Source: an uncultured Eubacteriales bacterium (GTDB taxonomy: Bacteria; Bacillota; Clostridia; Oscillospirales; CAG-272). From it: a DNA stretch of 5,050 nucleotides. The DNA is taken from the NCBI GenBank assembly GCA_934417455.1, contig CAKRWK010000104.1:1-5050 (forward strand), in the 5' to 3' direction. The notes under the pieces are model-generated. The model worked only from the letters and a program-made list of their open reading frames with translations. It did no database searches and had not been told where the DNA came from. The translations under genes were made by a program, and so were the position numbers. Positions within the stretch are counted from its first letter, which is position 1, and every line of letters starts with the position of its first letter. Of the stretch, positions 1 to 4,180 are shown one piece after another.

Positions 1-466
1 TCTGAACTTTTATGAGAGCGCGCTTCCTGCCTTGCTGATTCTGTTTGTGCCCATGCTGATGGATACGGGCGGAAACTCGGGCGGACAGACGTCCGTCACC
101 GTTATCCGCGGCCTTTCTGTCGGTGAAATTGCTTTCGGAGACGCGCTGCGCGTCCTGTGGAAGGAGTTTCGCGTCGGTATTCTCTGCGGTGCGACGCTGG
201 CTGTCGTTGCCTTCGGAAAAGTTATGCTCGTTGACCGCCTCCTGATGCAGAATCCGAGTGTGACAGTCGTTGTCGCGCTTTCCGTCGCTCTATCCATGTT
301 CATTACCATTATCGTTGCCAAAGCCATCGGCGGACTTCTGCCGCTTTTGGCGGGGAAACTCGGTTTTGACCCCGCTGTCATGGCATCGCCGTTCATTACG
401 ACTATTGTCGACGCACTGGCGCTGATTCTTTACTTCTTCATCTCGTCCGGCGTGTTCGGATTGTAA
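1..466 (+). CDS. mgtE: MgtE-family magnesium transporter, C-terminal part (5' truncated by window edge)
   Basis: The reading frame is open from base 2, so the start lies outside the window; 154 residues are visible. This is the membrane domain of MgtE, a Mg2+ channel/transporter of the cytoplasmic membrane. Fragment residues 17-30 carry the family signature PMLMDTGGNSGGQT. Hydrophobic segments follow at about residues 58-73, 85-110 and 131-154. The stretch GFDPAVMASPFITTIVDAL near residues 121-139 is the conserved last-helix region. Its Asp137 matches the pore aspartate known to bind Mg2+ in the Thermus MgtE (Asp432). The C-terminus ends normally just after the last helix. The cytosolic N and CBS domains, which sense Mg2+ in this family, would lie upstream. 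The WYL regulator follows after only 15 bases, which suggests co-transcription. Identification of the family is secure; Mg2+ rather than another divalent ion is inferred from the family. Confidence 0.95.
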   Translation, partial: LNFYESALPALLILFVPMLMDTGGNSGGQTSVTVIRGLSVGEIAFGDALRVLWKEFRVGILCGATLAVVAFGKVMLVDRLLMQNPSVTVVVALSVALSMFITIIVAKAIGGLLPLLAGKLGFDPAVMASPFITTIVDALALILYFFISSGVFGL

Positions 467-469
467 GGC

Positions 470-477
470 GGGGGTGA
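470..477 (+). promoter_or_regulatory. Ribosome binding site that points to an ATC start for the WYL regulator
   Basis: GGGGGTGA matches the anti-Shine-Dalgarno well (GGAGGTGA type) and lies 4 bases before ATC at 482. The only other reading it could serve is the GTG at 474, which lies inside it. No ATG, GTG or TTG in the regulator's frame follows it before 563. Confidence 0.6.
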
Positions 478-481
478 TTTT

Positions 482-1495
482 ATCAAACGCGATTCTCACG
501 GAAAAGAAAAACTCTTTCGCCTCTTCTTTTATCTTCTTGCCGAAACGGATGAGAGCCACGGCGTGACCGTCGGGGACGTTTCCGAACACCTTCTGACCTA
601 CGGCATTCACGCGGAACGCAAGAGCGTTTACGACGATTTTCTGACGCTTACCTCCCTCGGCCTTACCGTCGGCCGCATGGGGACGCGCCCCGAGCGTTAT
701 TATCTCGAAGAACGTGTTTTCACGCTTCCGGAACTGAAAATGCTGACGGATGCCGTCCTTGCGTCCCGTTTCATTACCAAAGAAAACAGCCGCGAAATGA
801 TAAGAAAACTTTCCTTTTTTGCCGGCAGACACCACGCGGCGGAACTTTCCCGCAGTTTTTATGTTGACCACATGACAAAAACATTCAATGCCGATGTGCC
901 GGATATTATCGACCGGTTGCAGACGGCGTTGCGGCTCGGTGTACGCGTGACGTACCGTTACTACGACTTTACGAGCGGAAAGGAAAAACGCTATCACAGA
1001 AACGGCGGCGTGTACGATGTCTCTCCTTATGCACTTCTGTGGAACGACGAGAACTATTACCTGCTCGCTTACGACAGCGAGGCTGATCTCATCAAACATT
1101 TCCGTGTGGATAAAATGGAGAATGTACGCGTAACGACCTCTCCCGTATGTCGGCCGGAAAAGTATGCGCGCTTTGACCCTGCGACGTATTCCACGAAAAC
1201 CTTTGCCATGTACGGCGGAAGGGAAGAGCTTGTCACGTTCCGGTGCGCCGAACGCCTGTCGGGTGTCATGCTCGACCGTTTCGGCATGTCGCCCACTTTC
1301 TTTCCCGAACGGTCGGGACGATTCTCTTTCTCCGTCCGTGTCAACGTCAGTCCGACGTTTTACGGATGGGTGATGAGTTTCGGGACGGATGTGGAGATTG
1401 TGTCGCCGCCGAGTGTCAGAGAAGAGTTTGCCGCCTGCCTTGCGGACATATCCGCGCGGTATCGCAAAGCGGAAAAAACAGAGGACAAAACATAA
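482..1495 (+). CDS. WYL-domain transcriptional regulator (HTH-WYL-WCX), probable ATC start
   Basis: This is a DNA-binding regulator of the HTH-WYL-WCX type; in this family the WYL domain is thought to bind a ligand or nucleic acid that controls DNA binding. From the ATC the protein has 337 residues, normal for the family. Residues about 5-65 are the winged helix, including HAERKSVYDDFLTLTSLG. The WYL domain spans about 142-215: PYALLW at 182-187, ENYYLLAY at 190-197 (Tyr in place of the Trp of the W-Y-L triad) and FRVDKM at 207-212. The WCX domain covers about 235-327. The first conventional start in frame is GTG at 563. Using it would delete 27 residues, KRDSHGKEKLFRLFFYLLAE and what follows, that look like the normal first helix of the family. 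The stretch from 467 to 562 has no stop and no ATG, GTG or TTG in frame. The gene lies 15 bases after mgtE and 18 bases before the HAD gene, in a probable operon. Its target is unknown. Confidence 0.88.
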   Translation: MKRDSHGKEKLFRLFFYLLAETDESHGVTVGDVSEHLLTYGIHAERKSVYDDFLTLTSLGLTVGRMGTRPERYYLEERVFTLPELKMLTDAVLASRFITKENSREMIRKLSFFAGRHHAAELSRSFYVDHMTKTFNADVPDIIDRLQTALRLGVRVTYRYYDFTSGKEKRYHRNGGVYDVSPYALLWNDENYYLLAYDSEADLIKHFRVDKMENVRVTTSPVCRPEKYARFDPATYSTKTFAMYGGREELVTFRCAERLSGVMLDRFGMSPTFFPERSGRFSFSVRVNVSPTFYGWVMSFGTDVEIVSPPSVREEFAACLADISARYRKAEKTEDKT

Positions 1496-1513
1496 AATTT
1501 CAAGGAGACCGCC

Positions 1514-2176
1514 GTGAAAGATTACCGACTGATTGCCTTCGACCTTGACGGCACCATGACCGACCCCGCGTCGGGGCTTGTCAAATCGTTTGCCTATGCG
1601 CTCGACCGCATGCACGTGAATTACGGGGACAGAAAGAACCTTTTGCAGTTCATCGGCCCGCCGCTTCACGATGAGTGGAAGCGGGTGTACGGCTTCAGTG
1701 AAGAAGAAGCCGACCGCGCCCTTGCGTATTTTCACGAATACTTTTCCGTCAAAGGTTGGTGCGATAACCGCGTGTACGACGGCATCCCCGAAATGCTCGG
1801 CGCTCTCCGTTCCGCGGGTAAAAAAATGATTCTTGCCACTTCAAAACCGGAAAACTTCGCCAAAATGATTCTCGACCTCTTTTCTCTGACGCCGTATTTC
1901 GATGGCATTTACGGTGCCGCCGGGGAAAAAGTGCGGGACAAGAAGTGGGAAGTTTTGGCCTACGGCCTTTCGTATTTTCCCGATGTTCCGAAGACGCAGT
2001 GCATCCTTGTCGGAGACCGCAAGTACGACGCCGAAGGTGCCGCCGTTTGCGGCATTGATTCTCTCGGCGTGCTCTACGGCCACGGAACGGCGGAAGAACT
2101 CGCTGCGGCGCCGTTTACCGCCGTTGTCGATACGGTGGCGGGCATCGTCGACTTTCTCTGTGAAAGAGTAGAATAA
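1514..2176 (+). CDS. HAD-superfamily hydrolase, phosphoglycolate phosphatase-like
   Basis: This is a 220-residue cytosolic Mg2+-dependent phosphatase of HAD subfamily I with an alpha-helical cap. All four catalytic motifs are visible. Motif I is FDLDGT, with nucleophile Asp10 and acid/base Asp12. Motif II is ATSKP with Thr109 or Ser110. Motif III is a lysine around 143-144. Motif IV is GDRKYD at 167-172 with Asp168 and Asp172 as metal ligands. The cap lies at about 15-85 and includes FIGPPL and FSVKGW, which recur in the phosphoglycolate phosphatase/PpaX-like branch. The start is GTG, with AAGGAG at 1502-1507 and 6 bases of spacing. It is probably co-transcribed with the WYL regulator and mgtE and is followed by a strong terminator. 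The substrate cannot be told from sequence; phosphoglycolate, a nucleotide, pyrophosphate or another small phosphoester are all possible. Confidence 0.93.
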   Translation: MKDYRLIAFDLDGTMTDPASGLVKSFAYALDRMHVNYGDRKNLLQFIGPPLHDEWKRVYGFSEEEADRALAYFHEYFSVKGWCDNRVYDGIPEMLGALRSAGKKMILATSKPENFAKMILDLFSLTPYFDGIYGAAGEKVRDKKWEVLAYGLSYFPDVPKTQCILVGDRKYDAEGAAVCGIDSLGVLYGHGTAEELAAAPFTAVVDTVAGIVDFLCERVE

Positions 2177-2179
2177 ACC

Positions 2180-2196
2180 GTGCATAGAAGATGCAC
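2180..2196 (+). repeat. Small inverted repeat after the HAD gene
   Basis: GTGCAT, five bases, ATGCAC forms a perfect 6-bp stem 3 bases after the HAD stop codon and 35 bases before the terminator. It has no T-run, so it is not a terminator itself. It could protect the 3' end of the message or be chance. Confidence 0.4.
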
Positions 2197-2231
2197 TCCA
2201 AAGGTAATAAATGTTCAAAGTGCAAGTGCGA

Positions 2232-2263
2232 CGCGGGAAGTTTTATCTTCCCGCGCTTTTTTT
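2232..2263 (+). terminator. Intrinsic terminator of the mgtE-WYL-HAD cluster
   Basis: CGCGGGAAG and CTTCCCGCG form a perfect 9-bp, mostly GC stem around the 6-base loop TTTTAT. After one C come seven Ts (2257-2263). This is a textbook Rho-independent terminator 55 bases after the HAD stop codon. Confidence 0.95.
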
Positions 2264-2295
2264 GAAAAAAGTTGTTCAATTTAATTTTCAAAAAA
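2258..2295. repeat. 11-bp AT-rich inverted repeat upstream of the XRE gene
   Basis: TTTTTTGAAAA (2258-2268) and TTTTCAAAAAA (2285-2295) are exact reverse complements separated by 16 bases. The left arm shares the T-run of the preceding terminator. It may be an operator half-site pair for the XRE protein, an antisense-direction weak hairpin, or a product of AT-rich composition. No other feature is seen from 2296 to 2350 apart from the short palindrome CGAATTGTTCG (2309-2319). Confidence 0.35.
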
Positions 2296-2352
2296 CAACG
2301 ATAATGCCGAATTGTTCGCTATAACATTGTGTAAATTCACAGAAGAAAACGG

Positions 2353-2358
2353 TATACT
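2353..2358 (+). promoter_or_regulatory. Probable -10 element of the XRE regulator promoter
   Basis: TATACT is a 5-of-6 match to the sigma-A -10 box, 47 bases before the ATG. The matching -35 region is poor: TTGTGT at 2327-2332 gives a 20-bp spacer, and the hexamer at the ideal distance (2330-2335, TGTAAA) matches badly. The promoter is therefore weak, activator-dependent or wrongly placed. Confidence 0.45.
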
Positions 2359-2404
2359 ATCTAACGGAGATGGCGAAAACAACCGTTGACGGAGTGAGAA
2401 ACGA

Positions 2405-2749
2405 ATGGACATACAGACAATTCAAAGAAAAATCGGCGCAAGAATAAAGACATTGCGACGCGCATGCGGCTTTACGCAAATGATTTTTTCGGAAGCCGTG
2501 GGGCTGTCCAATAATTATCTTTCCGATGTGGAACGCGGCAACAGTTTTCCGAAAGCCGATAGACTCGTGAAAATGGCGGAAGTTCTCTCCTGCTCGGCGG
2601 ATGATATTTTCTGTGATGTCATACCTCGCAGTGAAACGGTGAAGTCGGACTACATTTACGGAAAACTTTCCGGCCTTTCGCCGAATGACCGCCGAAAGGC
2701 GTATGCCGTATTGGAAGCGTTTATCGTAAGTTGTGAAAGCGAAAAATAG
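2405..2749 (+). CDS. XRE/Cro-CI family helix-turn-helix transcriptional regulator
   Basis: This 114-residue protein has an HTH_3 domain at about residues 8-70. The helix-turn-helix itself is at 25-45, around FSEAVGLSNNYLSDVERG, and is followed by the usual FPKADRLVKMAEVLSCSADDIF. The C-terminal 45 residues, with LSPNDRRKAYAVLEAF at 91-106, form a short helical tail of a kind common in single-domain clostridial XRE proteins and may dimerise. There is no peptidase or sensor domain. GGAGTGA at 2391-2397, 7 bases before the ATG, fixes the start. It sits between two intrinsic terminators and so is probably a single-gene transcript. No toxin or phage gene accompanies it, so a link to a toxin-antitoxin or prophage system is not supported. 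The target genes are unknown; self-regulation is usual for the family. Confidence 0.92.
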   Translation: MDIQTIQRKIGARIKTLRRACGFTQMIFSEAVGLSNNYLSDVERGNSFPKADRLVKMAEVLSCSADDIFCDVIPRSETVKSDYIYGKLSGLSPNDRRKAYAVLEAFIVSCESEK

Positions 2750-2754
2750 ATAAC

Positions 2755-2799
2755 GGGTGAGTGCAAAATATTATGCATTCACCCATTATTTTTTCTTTT
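2755..2799 (+). terminator. Intrinsic terminator after the XRE gene
   Basis: GGGTGAGTGCA (2755-2765) pairs with TGCATTCACCC (2774-2784), 11 bp with one G-U pair, around an 8-base AT loop. A T-rich tail (TTATTTTTTCTTTT) follows. It begins 6 bases after the XRE stop codon. Confidence 0.9.
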
Positions 2800-2822
2800 C
2801 CTCCATGATTTTACAAAATCCG

Positions 2823-2835
2823 ACAAATCATTTGT
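2823..2835. promoter_or_regulatory. Perfect palindrome, candidate operator of the AbrB-like gene
   Basis: ACAAAT C ATTTGT has two exact 6-base arms around one central base. It lies in the spacer just before the -10 box, and its last base is the T of the extended -10 TG. A protein bound here would cover the promoter. The binding protein is unknown; the AbrB-like protein itself or the adjacent XRE protein are candidates. Confidence 0.5.
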
Positions 2836-2843
2836 GCTAAAAT
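2835..2843 (+). promoter_or_regulatory. Extended -10 promoter of the AbrB-like gene
   Basis: TGC followed by TAAAAT (2838-2843) fits an extended -10 element with a 5-of-6 hexamer. No good -35 box lies 16-18 bases upstream; TTTACA at 2810-2815 is 22 bases away. The start of transcription would be near 2850, giving a leader of about 48 bases. Confidence 0.55.
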
Positions 2844-2897
2844 AACAGCGATATTGCAAAAAACATGAGGATCAATGATAGGGAGGATGTAAATTAC

Positions 2898-3161
2898 ATG
2901 AATACGGAAAGAATCATTGACTGTCTGGGAAGGATTGTTCTTCCGTCGGACATTCGCAAAGACGTGGGAATACATTCCGGAACGAAATGCAGCGTATCCG
3001 TTTGCGGAGACAGCATCGTCATCAAACGTGCGGTGCCCGTCTGCAAAATTTGCGGTATGCCGGTGGATGAGGAAAGCGAATATGTCATTTGCGATGACTG
3101 CATACACGATATTTGTTCGTATGAAAAGGAAAAACATATGTCGCACCTGCTTGAAAAGTAA
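2898..3161 (+). CDS. AbrB/SpoVT-type DNA-binding protein with C-terminal zinc ribbon
   Basis: This 87-residue protein joins an AbrB swapped-hairpin DNA-binding domain to a zinc ribbon. Residues about 4-44 carry the AbrB signature: LGRIVLPSDIRKDVGI at 10-25, followed by SVSVCGDSIVIKR. The ribbon has Cys49-x2-Cys52 (CKIC) and Cys65-x2-Cys68 (CDDC). AbrB proteins bind as dimers or tetramers to AT-rich promoter DNA and act as transition-state repressors. The added ribbon is familiar from clostridial AbrB relatives and may stabilise or regulate the protein. The ATG at 2898 is preferred to an in-frame ATG at 2865 because GGGAGGAT (2881-2888) precedes it at a good distance and the AbrB fold starts directly after it. 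Cys9, which replaces the usual acidic residue before LGR, and Cys31, Cys36 and Cys73 make the protein unusually cysteine-rich. It has its own promoter and terminator. Confidence 0.88.
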   Translation: MNTERIIDCLGRIVLPSDIRKDVGIHSGTKCSVSVCGDSIVIKRAVPVCKICGMPVDEESEYVICDDCIHDICSYEKEKHMSHLLEK

Positions 3162-3198
3162 AACAGACCCCTGCGGATTTTCCGCAGGGGTCTGTTTT
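3160..3198. terminator. Bidirectional terminator between the AbrB-like gene and rpmF
   Basis: An 18-bp perfect stem (3160-3177 with 3181-3198) surrounds a TTT loop. The core is CAGACCCCTGCGG and the outer ends are AAAA/TTTT, so both strands yield a GC-rich hairpin followed by U. The left arm begins inside the TAA stop of the AbrB-like gene; the right arm ends 13 bases from the rpmF stop. It serves the two convergent genes. Confidence 0.93.
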
Positions 3199-3211
3199 CG
3201 GGCATCGACGC

Positions 3212-3409
3212 TTACTTCGCGGCGTCAGCGGTCTTCTTGACAACTTCTACGCCTTTATAGAAACCGCAATTCTTGCACACGCGGTAAGCGAGGTTGTACT
3301 CGCCGCACTGCGGGCACTTCACGAGATTGGTGGGGGCTTCCAGTTTCCAGACACTGGAACGTCTCTTCATTTTTCTCGCATGCGATACTTTTTTCTTCGG
3401 TACTGCCAT
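3212..3409 (-). CDS. rpmF: 50S ribosomal protein L32
   Basis: This is a 65-residue basic protein of the large ribosomal subunit. It opens with the invariant MAVPKKKVSHARKMKRRS. The zinc-binding form is present: Cys32-x2-Cys35 (CPQC) and Cys45-x2-Cys48 (CKNC), followed by GFYKGVEVV. Zinc-free paralogues lack these cysteines, so this is the zinc-containing type. AGGAGGA (3423-3417) lies 7 bases before the ATG. It begins 24 bases after yceD, a widely conserved pairing, and is almost certainly on the same transcript. The plsX and fabH genes that often follow are absent; the unit stops at the convergent terminator. Confidence 0.98.
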   Translation of the reverse strand: MAVPKKKVSHARKMKRRSSVWKLEAPTNLVKCPQCGEYNLAYRVCKNCGFYKGVEVVKKTADAAK

Positions 3410-3433
3410 TCTTTTATCCTCCTGTGAACGCTT

Positions 3434-3979
3434 CTAGGTTTTGTTTTCTTTTTTCATCTCTTCGAGAATCTTCTGCAAGGGCGCCAGCCGCGGGTCGATT
3501 TCTTTCGTTTGGCAGTCGCATGACCCTTCATTCAGATTCTTTCCGCAACGGGGACAAAGTCCCCGACAGTCTTCCCGACACAGCACGCGGAAGGGAAATT
3601 CCATTTCCGTCTGCTCACGGACTTGTTCGTCCATGTCAAGAAATCCGTCTTCAATAATGGCAAACCCATCGAGTTTGTCTTCGGTCAGGTCACCCAAGAG
3701 GTCTCTCGGCGCTACGGTTTTCTCAAGGTCAAGAGTGAACACGCCATGTACGGGTTTGAGGCAACGGGCGCAGGGGGTAACATAATCGACCTCTGCGTGA
3801 AGCGTCATACGCATGTAACCGGCGGTGTTGGTAATCTCACCCTTCACCTTCATGGGAGAAGGAAAATCGGTTCCGTAAAGAAAACTTGATGTGTCCTTCG
3901 GGTCGGTATCAAGCGGCAGATCATACCCGAACGTCAAAAGTCGTTCGCCGGCCAGAAGCGGTCGCAGATCCAGTTTCAC
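3434..3979 (-). CDS. yceD: YceD/DUF177 family protein
   Basis: This 181-residue cytosolic protein of the YceD (DUF177) family is encoded next to rpmF in many bacteria. YceD homologues have been linked to 23S rRNA accumulation or ribosome assembly, but the molecular role is not settled. From the GTG start it opens with (M)KLDLRPLLAG. Cys70-x2-Cys73 (CARC) lies mid-protein. The hallmark C-terminal half has LCREDCRGLCPRCGKNLNEG at about 133-152, CDC at 154-156 and IDPRLAPLQKI at 161-171. The eight cysteines suggest metal binding. The GTG at 3979 is chosen because GGGAGGT ends 6 bases before it; the ATG at 3985 abuts that site with no spacing. A longer frame opening at TTG 4069 is impossible, because that TTG is the first three bases of the promoter's -35 box. 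Confidence 0.93.
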   Translation of the reverse strand: MKLDLRPLLAGERLLTFGYDLPLDTDPKDTSSFLYGTDFPSPMKVKGEITNTAGYMRMTLHAEVDYVTPCARCLKPVHGVFTLDLEKTVAPRDLLGDLTEDKLDGFAIIEDGFLDMDEQVREQTEMEFPFRVLCREDCRGLCPRCGKNLNEGSCDCQTKEIDPRLAPLQKILEEMKKENKT

Positions 3980-3985
3980 AATCAT

Positions 3986-3992
3986 ACCTCCC
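3986..3992 (-). promoter_or_regulatory. Ribosome binding site that decides the GTG start of yceD
   Basis: On the minus strand GGGAGGT is followed by ATGATT and then GTG at 3979, with 6 bases of spacing. The ATG at 3985 is directly adjacent and too close to be used well. Confidence 0.75.
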
Positions 3993-4004
3993 ACTGTCAT
4001 TTGG

Positions 4005-4022
4005 GCATAGTTTAGGCTATGC
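4005..4022 (-). promoter_or_regulatory. Hairpin in the yceD-rpmF leader
   Basis: On the minus strand GCATAG, CCTAAA, CTATGC forms a perfect 6-bp stem with a 6-base loop. It lies about a dozen bases after the predicted transcription start and 12 bases before the Shine-Dalgarno. It has no T-run and is not a terminator. It might be an RNA stabiliser or a ribosomal-protein leader; function not shown. Confidence 0.4.
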
Positions 4023-4040
4023 ACCGAAACGGCACGTATT

Positions 4041-4069
4041 ATTATACATTTTTCCTTTTCGGATGTCAA
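4041..4069 (-). promoter_or_regulatory. Perfect consensus sigma-A promoter of yceD-rpmF
   Basis: Reading the minus strand, TTGACA (4069-4064), 17 bases, TATAAT (4046-4041) match the consensus at all 12 positions with the ideal spacer. Transcription should start near 4034, giving a leader of about 55 bases. Such strength fits a ribosomal protein gene. Confidence 0.95.
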
Positions 4070-4070
4070 G

Positions 4071-4105
4071 AGGTTTTTGCAAAAAACTTGCTTTTTTTCG
4101 CAAAA
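4071..4105 (-). promoter_or_regulatory. Possible UP element (A/T tracts) upstream of the yceD-rpmF promoter
   Basis: Immediately upstream of the -35 box lie runs of T (4074-4078), A (4081-4086), T (4092-4098) and A (4102-4105), separated by GC or CG steps. Such tracts bind the RNA polymerase alpha C-terminal domains in strong promoters. They also lie upstream of the divergent plus-strand promoter, so they could serve both. Confidence 0.4.
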
Positions 4106-4128
4106 GGTAAAATCTTTTGTCCGTCCCC

Positions 4129-4157
4129 TTTACATTTCGTTTTCTGTGTGTTAGAAT
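4129..4157 (+). promoter_or_regulatory. Sigma-A promoter of the lipoprotein gene
   Basis: TTTACA (4129-4134), 17 bases, TAGAAT (4152-4157) each match the consensus at 5 of 6 positions. TG at 4149-4150 adds an extended -10 motif. Transcription should start near 4164, giving a leader of under 20 bases. It diverges from the yceD-rpmF promoter, with 59 bases between the two -35 boxes. Confidence 0.88.
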
Positions 4158-4180
4158 AAAGGAAAAACGAGGTCTGCCGA

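Noticed and set aside
474..564. GTG 474 as start of a short leader peptide before the WYL gene (frame closing at TGA 562-564)
   Set aside because: It lies within the Shine-Dalgarno itself and has no site of its own. The conserved WYL N-terminus is in another frame across the same bases.
290..1735. Long minus-strand open frame (481 residues)
   Set aside because: It is antisense to the clearly recognisable mgtE, WYL and HAD genes, and its translation is rich in Arg, His and Phe with no domain. It is a shadow of the coding bias on the plus strand.
2211..2324. Short plus-strand ORF of 37 codons with ATG at 2211
   Set aside because: It runs straight through the strong intrinsic terminator at 2232-2263 and has only a weak upstream AAGG. 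Its product resembles no known protein.
2865..2897. Upstream ATG at 2865 as the AbrB-like start
   Set aside because: It has no ribosome binding site and would add 11 residues before the AbrB fold. ATG 2898 has GGGAGGAT and fits the family start.
2405..3161. XRE and AbrB-like genes as a toxin-antitoxin pair or prophage remnant
   Set aside because: Both are DNA-binding regulators with separate promoters and terminators. No toxin, integrase, attachment repeat or phage gene is present.
3980..4069. Longer yceD reading frame opening at TTG 4069 (30 extra residues)
   Set aside because: The TTG is the first half of the -35 box TTGACA and the extension covers the whole promoter, so it cannot be in the transcript. 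The Shine-Dalgarno and family N-terminus (KLDLRPLL) point to GTG 3979.
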